Of a stretch of DNA of 64,000 nt, positions 44,719 through 53,603 are shown piece after piece (positions within the stretch are counted from its first letter, which is position 1; every line of letters begins with the position of its first letter). The stretch spans positions 62,304 through 126,303 of the forward strand of contig NZ_RQXX01000007.1 of assembly GCF_004011175.1 (NCBI RefSeq), in the 5' to 3' direction. The notes beneath the pieces are model-generated. The model ran no database searches. It worked only from the letters and a program-made list of their open reading frames with translations, and was not told the DNA's origin. Position numbers and translations under genes: made by a program. This DNA comes from Mesobaculum littorinae (GTDB lineage: Bacteria > Pseudomonadota > Alphaproteobacteria > Rhodobacterales > Rhodobacteraceae).

Positions 44719-46581
44719 ATGGATGTTAAGGTCCCCGATATCGGTGATTTCTCGGACGTCCCCGTCGTGGGCGTCCTGGTCAAGGTCGGCGACACCGTCG
44801 CCGCCGAGGATCCGCTGATCGAACTGGAATCCGACAAGGCGACGATGGAAGTGCCGTCGCCCGCCGCCGGCAAGGTGGTCGAGATCAAGGTGGCCGAGGG
44901 CGACAAGGTCGCCCAGGGCTCGCTGATCATGGTGTTGGAAGCCGAGGACGCCGGCGATGAGGCCGGCGCCGGCGACGGCGGCGATGCCGGCACCGGCAAG
45001 GGTGAAGAGGGCCCGACAGGGTCCGCCGATCCGGCGCGTGCCGCATCGTCGGATGCCAAGGCTGCGGGTGGCTCGCAGCCCGGCGGATACGGCGGCCGGG
45101 GGCGCGCCCCGCATGCCGACCGGCCCGAGGCGGTGAAGCCCGCGGGCGATGCGTCGGGCAAGGGCGACGTCCAGGCCGACGTGGTCGTCCTGGGGTCGGG
45201 CCCGGGTGGCTACACCGCCGCCTTCCGCGCCGCGGATCTCGGCAAGTCCGTGGTCCTGATCGAGAAATACGCCACGCTGGGCGGTGTCTGCCTGAACGTG
45301 GGCTGCATTCCCTCAAAGGCGCTTCTGCACGCGGCCAAGGTCATCACCGAGGCCGAGGAGATGGGCGATCACGGCATCACCTTCGCGAAACCGCAGATCG
45401 ACCTCGACGAACTGCGTGACTGGAAGGACAGCGTCGTGGGCCAGCTCACGGGCGGGCTCAAGGGCCTTGCCAAGCAGCGCAAGGTCACCGTGGTGCAGGG
45501 CTGGGGCAAGTTCACCGGTCCCAACATGATCGAGGTCGCGGGCGCGGAGGGCACGCAGACTGTCTCCTTCGACCAGTGCATCATCGCGGCGGGCTCGTCG
45601 TCGGTAAAGCTGCCCTTCGTACCGCATGACGATCCGCGCGTGATCGATTCGACCGGCGCGCTGGAATTGTCCGACATTCCCGGCCGCATGCTGGTGCTGG
45701 GCGGCGGGATCATCGGGCTGGAAATGGCATGCGTCTACGACGCGCTCGGCGCCAAGGTGACGGTGGTCGAGCTGATGGACCAGATCATCCCCGGCGCCGA
45801 CAAGGACATCGTCAAACCGCTGTCGCAGCGCATCTCCAAGCGCTACGAGAACATCCTGCTCAAGACCAAGGTGACGAAGGTCGAGGCGCAGGACGACGGG
45901 CTGAAGGTCACCTTCGAGGATGCCGACGGCAAGGAAACCACCGACACCTTCGACAAGCTTCTGGTCGCGGTGGGCCGCAGCCCCAACGGCAAGCTGATCG
46001 ATGCCGAGAAGGCGGGCGTGAAGGTCGACGACCGCGGATTTATCGCCGTCGACCACCAGCAGCGCACCGGGCAGGACCACATCTTTGCCATCGGTGACGT
46101 GGTGGGCCAGCCGATGCTTGCCCACAAGGCGGTGCACGAGGGCAAGGTCGCGGCCGAGGTCGCGTCGGGCGAAAAGCGCGCCTTCGATGCGCTGGTGATC
46201 CCCTCGGTCGCCTATACTGACCCCGAGGTCGCGTGGGTCGGTCTGACCGAAACCCAAGCCAAGGCGCAGGGCATCGACTATCGCAAGGGGGTCTTCCCCT
46301 GGGCGGCGTCGGGCCGGGCGCTGTCGAACGGGCGGTCCGACGGAATGACCAAGATCCTTTTCGACCCCGAGGATGACCGGGTGATCGGCGGCGCGATCGT
46401 CGGGACCAATGCGGGCGAGCTGATCGCCGAGGTCGCCCTGGCGATCGAGATGGGGGCAGACGCGGTCGATCTTGGCCACACGATCCACCCGCATCCGACG
46501 CTGAGCGAGACCGTCAATTTCGCGGCAGAGATGTTCGAAGGCACGATCACCGATCTCATGCCCCCGAAAAAGCGGGGGTGA
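44719..46581 (+). CDS. lpdA: Dihydrolipoamide dehydrogenase (E3) with N-terminal lipoyl domain
   Basis: A 620-residue protein. Residues 1-77 form a lipoyl domain very similar to that of the preceding E2 ([20 protein letters not shown], lipoyl Lys in [12 protein letters not shown]). A Gly/Ala/Asp-rich linker of about 65 residues follows, then the FAD/NAD flavoprotein: [20 protein letters not shown], the redox pair [27 protein letters not shown] and the active-site [10 protein letters not shown]. It reoxidises dihydrolipoamide with NAD. E3 with its own lipoyl domain is found in some PDH operons, for example in Cupriavidus. Confidence 0.97.
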   Translation: MDVKVPDIGDFSDVPVVGVLVKVGDTVAAEDPLIELESDKATMEVPSPAAGKVVEIKVAEGDKVAQGSLIMVLEAEDAGDEAGAGDGGDAGTGKGEEGPTGSADPARAASSDAKAAGGSQPGGYGGRGRAPHADRPEAVKPAGDASGKGDVQADVVVLGSGPGGYTAAFRAADLGKSVVLIEKYATLGGVCLNVGCIPSKALLHAAKVITEAEEMGDHGITFAKPQIDLDELRDWKDSVVGQLTGGLKGLAKQRKVTVVQGWGKFTGPNMIEVAGAEGTQTVSFDQCIIAAGSSSVKLPFVPHDDPRVIDSTGALELSDIPGRMLVLGGGIIGLEMACVYDALGAKVTVVELMDQIIPGADKDIVKPLSQRISKRYENILLKTKVTKVEAQDDGLKVTFEDADGKETTDTFDKLLVAVGRSPNGKLIDAEKAGVKVDDRGFIAVDHQQRTGQDHIFAIGDVVGQPMLAHKAVHEGKVAAEVASGEKRAFDALVIPSVAYTDPEVAWVGLTETQAKAQGIDYRKGVFPWAASGRALSNGRSDGMTKILFDPEDDRVIGGAIVGTNAGELIAEVALAIEMGADAVDLGHTIHPHPTLSETVNFAAEMFEGTITDLMPPKKRG

Positions 46582-46603
46582 CGGCGCAGAGGAGGAGTTG
46601 CCG

Positions 46604-47107
46604 ATGACGACCAAGAACCCGTGGGACATGAGCCAGTACATGCAGGGTTTCGACCCAGAGCAGATGGCACGAATGTTCAACCCGCAGTCCATGTTCGCGA
46701 TGTTCCAGCCCCCCAAGGCGGAGCTTTTCGACATGGAGTCCATCATCAAGGCGAACCAGCGCAACTTCGAGGCGATGTCCGAGGCCAACAAGGCCGCGGC
46801 AGAGGCCTACAAGGACATGCTGGACAAGCAGATGGAGATCTTCGGCAAACTCACCCTCGCCGCGCGCCAGCAGTACGAGTGGGCCGAGGATACCGCGGGG
46901 CCCGACACGCTGACCGCGAAGACGCGGTCGATGTCGGACGCTGTGGAAGAGGCGCTTCGGCTGATGCGCCGTATGGCCGAAGCCACGCGCGAGGCGAATG
47001 AACAGGCCTTCACGCAGGTGCGCGGACAGGTCGACGAGGCGGTCGAGAACCTGGAAAAGGCCGCCAAGGCCGCGCCGAAGGCCACCCCCAAGGATCCGGC
47101 GAAATAG
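46604..47107 (+). CDS. Phasin family protein
   Basis: A 167-residue protein from ATG 46604 with GGAGGAG at 46591-46597. It is helical and amphipathic, with FDMESIIKANQRNFEAMSEA, NKAAAEAYKDMLDKQMEIF and an Ala/Lys/Pro tail, as in PhaP-type phasins. Phasins coat PHB granules. It lies 22 bases after lpdA and is read in the same direction, so PHB granule protein and PDH appear co-expressed, with phaB at the other end of the group. Confidence 0.88.
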   Translation: MTTKNPWDMSQYMQGFDPEQMARMFNPQSMFAMFQPPKAELFDMESIIKANQRNFEAMSEANKAAAEAYKDMLDKQMEIFGKLTLAARQQYEWAEDTAGPDTLTAKTRSMSDAVEEALRLMRRMAEATREANEQAFTQVRGQVDEAVENLEKAAKAAPKATPKDPAK

Positions 47108-47245
47108 CCGGACCCGGTCTGCGCGGGAGCGACCTGTCACAAGGTGCGCTTCCGCGCATTTCCATGTCCGAAATCTCGTGAGCGACGCTTCGGGGGCGGG
47201 GGCTTCTCCCGGCCTCGGCGTATGGTGCCGTTTGCTGGGGAGGCG

Positions 47246-47270
47246 CTTGAGAAGCAGGCTGCTTCTCAAG
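47246..47270. repeat. Near-perfect hairpin
   Basis: CTTGAGAAGCAG (47246-47257) is followed after one base by CTGCTTCTCAAG (47259-47270), its exact reverse complement. In RNA the innermost pairs would open to make a 5- to 7-base loop. No T-run follows, so a mRNA end-protecting hairpin is as likely as a terminator. Confidence 0.85.
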
Positions 47271-47294
47271 ACGCCCGCCCGAGGGTGGTGCGGC

Positions 47295-47364
47295 CTGTCG
47301 CGCTGTCAAGGACAGGCGGGGCTGGCGCCCCGTCGCCTTGCGGCGATCCTTGACAGCGCGACAG
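47295..47364. repeat. 18-bp perfect inverted repeat with nested stem
   Basis: CTGTCGCGCTGTCAAGGA (47295-47312) and its exact reverse complement (47347-47364) enclose 34 bases. Inside, CGGGGC-TGGC-GCCCCG forms a second stem. The whole unit is 70 bases with inverted ends, like a REP/BIME-type or small mobile element. It starts 187 bases after the phasin stop. Confidence 0.85.
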
Positions 47365-47455
47365 ACCGCGGAGCGCGGGGCCGATCGACCGCGGAGCGCG
47401 GGGCCGATCGACCGCGGATGCGGGGCCCCTACCGACCGCGGATGCGGGGGTCGAG
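47364..47455. repeat. 23-base tandem repeat derived from the permease gene 3' end
   Basis: Units begin at 47364, 47387, 47410 and 47434. The first two (GACCGCGGAGCGCGGGGCCG and three more bases) are identical; the third and fourth carry GATGC in place of GAGCGC. The fourth unit is the last codons of the permease gene, so the array looks like repeated copying of that gene end. Confidence 0.85.
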
Positions 47456-48427
47456 CGCGTCGCGCAGTCCGTCGCCGATGTAGTTGACCGAGAGCACGGT
47501 GAGCGAGATCGCGATACCGGGCCAGATCACCCGCTCGGGGTATTGCTGCAGGTAGTCGGTCGCGTCGTAGAGAAGGCGCCCCCAGGTGGGGTAGTCCGAA
47601 GGGAAGCCCAGGCCAAGGAAGCTGAGCGCGCTTTCGGTGATGATCGCGGTCGCGATGCCCAGCGTGGCCGAGACCATGATCGGCGACAGCACGTTGGGCA
47701 GGATGTGGCGGAAGATCATCCGGTGCGCCGGCGTACCGATGGATTTCGCCGCAAGGACGAACTCGCGTTCCTTGATGGCCAGCACGTCGCCGCGCACGAT
47801 CCGCGCCGTCTGCATCCAGCTGGTGATGCCGATGACGAAGACGATCAGCAGGAAGATACCCGTCTCGGGCCCGAAGACGGCGCGCAGCCGGTCGCGGAAG
47901 AGCAGGATGATCACCAGCAAAAGCGGCAGCAGGGGCAGCGCGAGGAAAAGGTCGGTGAGCCGCATCAGGATCCCGTCGAGCCTGCGGAAATAGCCGGCGA
48001 GCACGCCCACCGCGGTGCCCACGACCAGGCTGAGCAGCATCGCGGTGATGCCCACCGCCATCGAGGTCTGGCCGCCCGCGATCATCCGGGCCAGCGTGTC
48101 GCGGCCCAGCTGGTCGGTGCCGAAGGGATGGGCGAGCGTGGGGCCCGAGTTGCGGGCGCGGATGTCGATCGCCTGGGGATCGATGCTCCAGAGCCAGGGT
48201 CCGAGGATCACGCCCAGAAGGATGACGAGGAAGACGAACGCGCCGGCCATCGCGCCCTTGTGGGTCTTGAACTGGTCCCACACGTCCCACCACTGGCTGC
48301 GGGGCGGGGCGGGGGTGCCGCCCTCGACCGCCATGCCGCCGGGTACGGCACCGGCGGGGACGGCATGGGCGCGATCGGGGCCGTGGTCGGGACCGCGGGC
48401 GGGTTCGTCTGCGAGACGGTCAGTCAT
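47429..48427 (-). CDS. Peptide-type ABC transporter permease (DppC/OppC family)
   Basis: A 332-residue protein with about six membrane spans after a 50-residue N-terminal leader. Family marks are the N-terminal HKGAMAGAFVFLVILLGVIL, the PFGTDQLGRDTLARMIAGG block and the coupling loop in the EFVLAAKSIGTPAHRMIFRH region. It ends LDPRIRGR, whose codons are repeated in tandem just downstream. It overlaps the other permease gene by eight bases. With that protein it forms the channel of a peptide-class importer. Confidence 0.94.
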   Translation of the reverse strand: MTDRLADEPARGPDHGPDRAHAVPAGAVPGGMAVEGGTPAPPRSQWWDVWDQFKTHKGAMAGAFVFLVILLGVILGPWLWSIDPQAIDIRARNSGPTLAHPFGTDQLGRDTLARMIAGGQTSMAVGITAMLLSLVVGTAVGVLAGYFRRLDGILMRLTDLFLALPLLPLLLVIILLFRDRLRAVFGPETGIFLLIVFVIGITSWMQTARIVRGDVLAIKEREFVLAAKSIGTPAHRMIFRHILPNVLSPIMVSATLGIATAIITESALSFLGLGFPSDYPTWGRLLYDATDYLQQYPERVIWPGIAISLTVLSVNYIGDGLRDALDPRIRGR

Positions 48428-49427
48428 AGCGGATCCTCGGGTCGAGCAGGCCGTAGAGCACGTCGGCGATCAGGTTGAAGAGCACGATCAGCACGGCGAA
48501 GATGAAGGTGAGAGACTGCACCATCGGCAGGTCGTTGGCCTGGATCGCGGTGATCAGAAGCTGGCCGAGCCCGTTCACCTTGAACACCTGCTCGGTGATG
48601 ATGGCGCCGCCGAAGACCGTGGGTACCCCCAGCGCGATGACCGTGACGACCGGGATCATCGAGTTGCGCAGCACGTGCAGCAGCACCACCACGCGTTCGG
48701 TCAGGCCCTTGGCCCGGGCGGTGCGCACGTAGTCCTGGTTGAGATTGTCGAGCATCGAGGCACGCATGAAGCGGCTGATCTGCGCGGCATTGTAGAGCGC
48801 CAGCACAAAGACCGGCATCACCATCTGTTTCAGCTGCAGCACGAAGCTGGACCAGTCGTTCACCACCAGCGTGGTGTCGTAGATCGACGGGAACCACCCC
48901 AGCTTGACCGAGAAGATCACGATCAGCAGTACCCCGGTAAAAAAGGTCGGGACCGAGAAGCCCACCATCGACACGAAGGTGCCGATCTGGTCGAAAATCG
49001 AATACTGGCGATAGGCCGAGATGATGCCGATGGGCAGCGCGATCAGGGTGCCGATAATGTAGGACAGGCCCACCACCCACAGGGTCTGCGGCATCCTCTG
49101 GGCCACGATCTCCATCACCGGGGACCGGGTCTGCCACGAGATCACGCGCTGCTGGCCTTCGGCCCAGGCGGTGCCGAACCAGCTGTCGAAAAGGTGCAGG
49201 GGTTCGGTCCAGAAGAACTGCACGATCCACTTCCAGAACCGGATATGGACGGGTTCGCCGAGGCCGAGGGCCTCGCGCATGGCCTGCTTGACCTCGGGCG
49301 GCACGGTCAGGGGAACCTGCGCCATCGGATCGCCTGGCGCCAGCTCGAGCAGCAGGAAGATCGCCAGGGAGATGAAGAGAAGCGTCGGAATCGAGATCAG
49401 AAGCCGGCGGATGGTATAGTTCAGCAT
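48420..49427 (-). CDS. Peptide-type ABC transporter permease (DppB/OppB family)
   Basis: A 335-residue protein from ATG 49427 (MLNYTIRRLLISIPTLLFIS), which fits the DppB start. It has six spans; the coupling loop reads DYVRTARAKGLTERVVVLLH and the end is VLYGLLDPRIRYD. A 70-residue insert after the first span (WKWIVQFFWTEPLHLFDSWF) is a feature of one subgroup of these permeases. It lies after the binding-protein gene, separated by 171 bases holding a strong hairpin. Confidence 0.94.
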   Translation of the reverse strand: MLNYTIRRLLISIPTLLFISLAIFLLLELAPGDPMAQVPLTVPPEVKQAMREALGLGEPVHIRFWKWIVQFFWTEPLHLFDSWFGTAWAEGQQRVISWQTRSPVMEIVAQRMPQTLWVVGLSYIIGTLIALPIGIISAYRQYSIFDQIGTFVSMVGFSVPTFFTGVLLIVIFSVKLGWFPSIYDTTLVVNDWSSFVLQLKQMVMPVFVLALYNAAQISRFMRASMLDNLNQDYVRTARAKGLTERVVVLLHVLRNSMIPVVTVIALGVPTVFGGAIITEQVFKVNGLGQLLITAIQANDLPMVQSLTFIFAVLIVLFNLIADVLYGLLDPRIRYD

Positions 49428-49563
49428 GTGGTCACACCGGGTCTGGGGAAACGGGGGCGGCAAAGCGGGGTCGCGATGGCGCGGTGCACCGGGGGCTTGG
49501 GACGATGGGGTCTTTGTACCAGGGCCGCTGCCATGCCGTCTGCCTGTCCTGCCGTGGAAGGAA

Positions 49564-49590
49564 GCCCCCCGCGTATGGAACGCGGGGGGC
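49564..49590 (-). other. Strong hairpin between binding-protein and permease genes
   Basis: GCCCCCCGCGT (49564-49574) and ACGCGGGGGGC (49580-49590) pair perfectly with a 5-base loop. It lies nine bases after the binding-protein stop. There is no T-run, so it probably protects the upstream mRNA 3' end and lowers permease expression relative to the binding protein, a known design in ABC operons. Confidence 0.8.
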
Positions 49591-49598
49591 GGGAATGG

Positions 49599-51338
49599 TC
49601 ATTCGGCGATGCGGTACCAGTCGGCCGCATTCCACAACTCGCTGTCCCAGGTGTTAAGCTCGACACCACCCAGATCCATCGCCCGGGCCGAGACGCGGCC
49701 GCGATCGACCAGCGGCACGATGGTGTAGGTGTCGGCCGTCAGGATGGTGTTGAGCTCTTTCGCGATGCGCCCGCGTTCTTCGAGGTCGGCGGTCTGGCTG
49801 AGCTCATCCAGCAGCGCATCGTATTCCTCGTCGCAGAAGCGGTTGATGTTTTCGCCCTGCCACTGCGTTTCGGGCCGGGGCTCGTTATCGCAGCGGTACA
49901 TCGACAGGTAGGCCTGCGGGTCGGTGCCGTCGAAGTTGTTGGCGTACATCTCGGCGTCGGCATAGAACTTCTGGAAGGTGTCCGGGCTGCCCGGGTCACC
50001 GCCGAAGAAGACCGAGCTGTCGACGTTGCGCAGTTCGGCATCGACACCGATTTGGCGCCACCAATCCTTGATCAGCGCCTGGAAGTCCTGCCGCACCGCG
50101 TTGGTCGAGGACTGGAACAGCATCGTCAGTTCGACGCCATCCTTGTCGCGGGTGCCGTTGCCGTTGGTGTCGGTCCAGCCGGCCTCCTCCAGCATCGCCT
50201 TGGCGCCTTCGATGTCCTGCGTCAGGCAGTCGGTGTTGTCGGCGGCATAGTTCGCCGGCGCGGGCACGAGGTTGCAGGTCGGGCGGCCCGCCACGCCATA
50301 GCCGATCTCGGTCAGGATCTGGCGGTCGATGGCCATCGACAGCGCCTGTCGCACGGGCTGTTCCGACAGGAAGGGGTGCGGTTCGGCCCGGGTCGCGCGG
50401 GTTTCGGGCGGCAGGGACGGGTCGGGGTTGGTGAGATTCATCTCGATCCGCTCGACCAGCGTGCCGAAGGCCGAGATCGGTTCGCCCTGGCCGCCGGCGG
50501 CCATCTGGTCCAGCACCTCGGGCGCCAGCTGGAGGTTCCAGGCATAGTCGAATTCGCCCGTCTCCATCACCGCGCGACCCGCGGCGGCCGCGTCTCCGCC
50601 ACCCTTCAGCGTGACGGTCTGGAACGCAGGCTTTTCGGGGTCGCGGAAGTTGTCGTTGGCTTCCAGCTGGATCACGTCGTTGGGACGGAAGTCGGTGACG
50701 ACGAAGGGGCCGGTGCCGATGGGGTTAAAGTTCGCCTCGGTGCATTCGGGCGCGCGGGGGCCCAGGCAGTCGGCGAATTGCGCGGCCTGGAGGATGGGCG
50801 ACTGGCCGCCCATGAAGGCCGCGTATGGGTAGGGTTTCGGTGTGTCGAAATGCACGGTCGCGGTCTTTTCATCGACGATCTCGACATCCTCGATCCCGTC
50901 GAACTTGGCCGCCTGCGCGCAGCCGCCGCCTTCGGCGGTGCAGTATTCCCAGGTGAAGCGCACGTCTTCCGAGGTGACGGGCGTGCCGTCGGACCACTCG
51001 ACGTCGTCCTTGATCTTCCAGGTGATGCTGGTCAGATCCTCGGAGACGCCGCCGTTCTCGACCGTCGGGATCTCTTCGGCGAGGTAAGGCACCAGGTTGC
51101 CCTCGGGGTCGAACCTGCCCAGTGGTTCAAGCACGAGGCTCGCCGCCTCGTAGTCCTTGGTCCCCCCCGTGAGATAGGGGTTCATAATCGATGGCGCCTG
51201 CCAGTAGATGATGTTGAGCTGGCCGTCGCGGCCACGCTCGCCGCCGGGATTGCCGGCGTCGCCCTCGGTCTGGGCAAAGCCCGCCAGGGCCGAAAGCCCC
51301 AGCGCCACGGCGCCGAGCAGTGCGGTCCTCAGTTTCAT
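49599..51338 (-). CDS. Peptide-type ABC transporter substrate-binding protein
   Basis: A 579-residue SBP_bac_5 protein from ATG 51338 (AAGGAG upstream). The signal peptide is MKLRTALLGAVALGLSALAG with cleavage near FAQ. The cluster C pattern is present: YLAEEIPTVENGG, TSITWKIKDDVEWSDGTPVTSED, NPIGTGPFVV and VRQALSMAIDRQILTEI. Cysteine pairs (for example CTAEGGGC) may form disulfides in the periplasm. The ligand is probably a peptide or an acylated amino acid, judged from the divergent deacylase genes. Confidence 0.95.
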   Translation of the reverse strand: MKLRTALLGAVALGLSALAGFAQTEGDAGNPGGERGRDGQLNIIYWQAPSIMNPYLTGGTKDYEAASLVLEPLGRFDPEGNLVPYLAEEIPTVENGGVSEDLTSITWKIKDDVEWSDGTPVTSEDVRFTWEYCTAEGGGCAQAAKFDGIEDVEIVDEKTATVHFDTPKPYPYAAFMGGQSPILQAAQFADCLGPRAPECTEANFNPIGTGPFVVTDFRPNDVIQLEANDNFRDPEKPAFQTVTLKGGGDAAAAGRAVMETGEFDYAWNLQLAPEVLDQMAAGGQGEPISAFGTLVERIEMNLTNPDPSLPPETRATRAEPHPFLSEQPVRQALSMAIDRQILTEIGYGVAGRPTCNLVPAPANYAADNTDCLTQDIEGAKAMLEEAGWTDTNGNGTRDKDGVELTMLFQSSTNAVRQDFQALIKDWWRQIGVDAELRNVDSSVFFGGDPGSPDTFQKFYADAEMYANNFDGTDPQAYLSMYRCDNEPRPETQWQGENINRFCDEEYDALLDELSQTADLEERGRIAKELNTILTADTYTIVPLVDRGRVSARAMDLGGVELNTWDSELWNAADWYRIAE

Positions 51339-51357
51339 GTCAGTCTCCTTGCTGGAT

Positions 51358-52386
51358 TCAAGCTGGCATCGCTGCCGCGGTTTGCTCCGCGGTCTGTGCA
51401 TCGTTGTAGAGGTGGCAGGCGACGTAGCGGCCGGGGGCCACCTCCCGATACTCGGGGTCGATCCGGTGGCAGACGTCCATCACCCGGGGGCACCGTGTGC
51501 AGAAGTTGCAGCCTTCGGGCGGTTTGGCGGGCGAGGGCACGTCGCCCTTCAGGACGGTGCGCTGCTGGGTGTCGTGCAGCACCGGGTCGGGTTCGGGCAC
51601 GGCGGACAGAAGCGCCTGCGTGTAGGGATGCAGCGGCTCGGCATAGATCGCGTCGCGCGGCGCAAGCTCGGCGATCTTGCCCAGGTACATCACCGCCACG
51701 CGGTCGGCGATGTGGCGCACCATCGACAGGTCGTGGCTGATGAAGAGATAGGTCAGCCCGAACTCTTCCTGCAGATCCTCGAGCAGGTTCACCACCTGCG
51801 CCTGGATCGACACGTCGAGCGCGGCGATGGGTTCGTCGCAGATGATGAACTTCGGGTTCAGCGCCAGCGCCCGGGCGATCCCGATGCGCTGCCGCTGCCC
51901 GCCCGAGAATTCGTGCGGGTAGCGGTTGGCGAAGGCCCGGTTCAGTCCCACCGCATCCATCAGCTGATAGATCCTCTCCTGCCGGTCCTTGCGCGACATC
52001 TTCATGTGTTCGACCAGCGGCTCGCCGATGATGCCCGCGACCGTCATCCGGGGGTTCAGGCTGGCCTGCGGGTCCTGGAATACCATCTGCATCACCCGAC
52101 GCATCCGGCGCAGGCGCTGAGGGCCGGCATCTCCGATCTCGGTGCCGTCGATGCGGACCGATCCGCTGGTCAGGTCGTAAAGCCGCAGCACCGCGCGGCC
52201 GCAGGTGGATTTGCCGCAGCCGGATTCCCCCACGAGGCCCAGCGTTTCGCCTTCGTAGATGTCGAAGCTGACGCCATCGACGGCCTTCACCTCGCCCACG
52301 CGGGTGCGCAGCACGCCGGCATGGATCGGAAAATGCATCTTGAGGTCGCGCACCTGAACGAGCTTGGCGGCACGGGCGTCAGACAT
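51358..52386 (-). CDS. Peptide-type ABC transporter ATP-binding protein (DppF/OppF)
   Basis: A 342-residue ATPase with Walker [10 protein letters not shown], signature [14 protein letters not shown] and Walker B KFIICDEP. The C-terminal oligopeptide-transporter domain has the Cys-rich [17 protein letters not shown], which may hold an iron-sulfur or metal centre. It is the second gene of the operon; its stop lies 19 bases before the binding-protein start. Confidence 0.95.
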   Translation of the reverse strand: MSDARAAKLVQVRDLKMHFPIHAGVLRTRVGEVKAVDGVSFDIYEGETLGLVGESGCGKSTCGRAVLRLYDLTSGSVRIDGTEIGDAGPQRLRRMRRVMQMVFQDPQASLNPRMTVAGIIGEPLVEHMKMSRKDRQERIYQLMDAVGLNRAFANRYPHEFSGGQRQRIGIARALALNPKFIICDEPIAALDVSIQAQVVNLLEDLQEEFGLTYLFISHDLSMVRHIADRVAVMYLGKIAELAPRDAIYAEPLHPYTQALLSAVPEPDPVLHDTQQRTVLKGDVPSPAKPPEGCNFCTRCPRVMDVCHRIDPEYREVAPGRYVACHLYNDAQTAEQTAAAMPA

Positions 52387-52472
52387 CGGCGGTCTCCTCG
52401 CGGCGGGGCCATTGCGGCACGGCGCAGGCCCCCGGCAGGGCCGGGGCAGAGCGGGGCAGGGGCGGGACGCGG

Positions 52473-52499
52473 TCAGGCATTGCGCGATCAGGCATTGCG
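52473..52499. repeat. Duplicated 3' end of the first ATPase gene
   Basis: TCAGGCATTGCG occurs at 52473-52484 and again at 52488-52499 (period 15). The second copy contains the stop codon of the DppD-like gene (minus strand), so the first is an extra copy of the last codons just past the stop. Confidence 0.75.
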
Positions 52500-53492
52500 G
52501 GGGGCATCCGTGGCGGGGTCCCAGAAACAGGCCGCGTCATGCGCGGGGCCGGTGGGAAACCGCGGCGGGTTCTCGGCATCGCAGCGATCGAACCTGTGGC
52601 CGCAGCGGAACCGGAAGGGGCAGGCATCGGGGGCCGCGGTCAGGATCGGCGGCTGCCCCTCGATCACCCGCAGCCGCGGCGCGCGGTCGCCCCGCACGCT
52701 GGGAACGGTCTTGAGCAGGGCGCGGGTGTAGGGATGCTGGGGATTGGCGAAGAGCTCGCGCACCGGCGCGTGTTCGACGATCTGACCGCCATACATGACC
52801 AGAACCCTGTCGGCGATCCCCGCGATCACGCCCAGGTCGTGGGTGATCCAGATGATCGCCATCCCCAGCTTCTGCCGCAGGTCCTTCACCAGCTCCAGGA
52901 TCTGCGCCTGGATCGTGACGTCGAGCGCGGTGGTCGGTTCGTCCGCGATCAGGACCTCGGGGTCGCAGGCCAGCGCCATCGCGATCATCACCCGCTGCCG
53001 CATCCCGCCCGAGAACTGGTGGGGATAGTCCGACAGCCGCCGGGCTGCATCGGGGATACCGACGAGGTCCAGCAGCTCGGCGGCGCGCTTGCGTGCAGCG
53101 GCCTTCGACAGTCCCATGTGGCGGCGCAGCGGCTCGCACAGCTGGTAGCCCACCGTGAACACGGGGTTGAGCGAGGTCATCGGGTCCTGGAAGACAAAGC
53201 CGATGCGCTTGCCCCGGATGGCGCGCATCGCGGCGGGGCCGGCGCGCAGCAGATCCTGCCCGCCAAACAGCACCTCGCCGCCACGCATCTCGGCGGGGGG
53301 CATGGGGACGAGCCCGATCAGCGACATCATCGTGACCGACTTGCCCGATCCGCTTTCGCCGACAACGCCCAGAAGCTCGCCCGGACGCAGGTCGAAACTG
53401 ACCGAGTTCACGGCATGAACCTCGCCCGATCTGGTACGGAACACCGTCTTCAGATCGCGCACGTCCAGCACCGGCTGGGCCCCGTCCGGCAT
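52488..53492 (-). CDS. Peptide-type ABC transporter ATP-binding protein (DppD/OppD)
   Basis: A 334-residue ATPase from ATG 53492 ([18 protein letters not shown]). Walker A is GESGSGKSV, the signature [14 protein letters not shown] and Walker [13 protein letters not shown]. The C-terminal domain has the four-Cys cluster [14 protein letters not shown]. It is the first gene of the operon, which then reads DppF, binding protein, DppB, DppC. It is divergent from the ArgE-like gene across 212 bases that contain a candidate operator. Confidence 0.95.
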   Translation of the reverse strand: MPDGAQPVLDVRDLKTVFRTRSGEVHAVNSVSFDLRPGELLGVVGESGSGKSVTMMSLIGLVPMPPAEMRGGEVLFGGQDLLRAGPAAMRAIRGKRIGFVFQDPMTSLNPVFTVGYQLCEPLRRHMGLSKAAARKRAAELLDLVGIPDAARRLSDYPHQFSGGMRQRVMIAMALACDPEVLIADEPTTALDVTIQAQILELVKDLRQKLGMAIIWITHDLGVIAGIADRVLVMYGGQIVEHAPVRELFANPQHPYTRALLKTVPSVRGDRAPRLRVIEGQPPILTAAPDACPFRFRCGHRFDRCDAENPPRFPTGPAHDAACFWDPATDAPRNA

Positions 53493-53603
53493 AGATAGCT
53501 CCCTGTGTGTCGGGCTCTTCGGCCCTTTCATCGGCGATCTCGCTGGCCGCCGTCCCAAAACTGTTACCGAATAAAATGCATCCGGCAACAGCCAAAACGG
53601 TGA

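Larger units (their letters stand above)
47108..47428. other. Repeat-rich convergent region after the phasin gene
   Basis: 321 bases without a gene, at the meeting point of the phasin gene and the ABC transporter operon. It holds three separate structures: a 12-bp hairpin (47246-47270), an 18-bp inverted repeat with nested stem (47295-47364), and 23-base tandem repeats (47364-47455) that run into the end of the permease gene. Together they fill more than half of the region. Confidence 0.85.

Noticed and set aside
41209-46791. Several long minus-strand frames across the PDH genes
   Set aside because: All are antisense to AceE, AceF and LpdA, which carry complete catalytic motifs. The antisense frames show no start context.
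47295-47364. Insertion sequence
   Set aside because: The unit is only 70 bases and has no transposase frame. A REP-type or non-autonomous element remains possible and is listed as a finding.
47246-47455. CRISPR array
   Set aside because: The 23-base units are directly adjacent with no spacers, few in number, and derived from a gene end. No cas gene is present.
48015-51740. A 1241-codon plus-strand frame opposite the ABC transporter genes
   Set aside because: The minus strand encodes canonical permeases and a binding protein here. The plus-strand product is His/Arg/Gly-rich with no domain.
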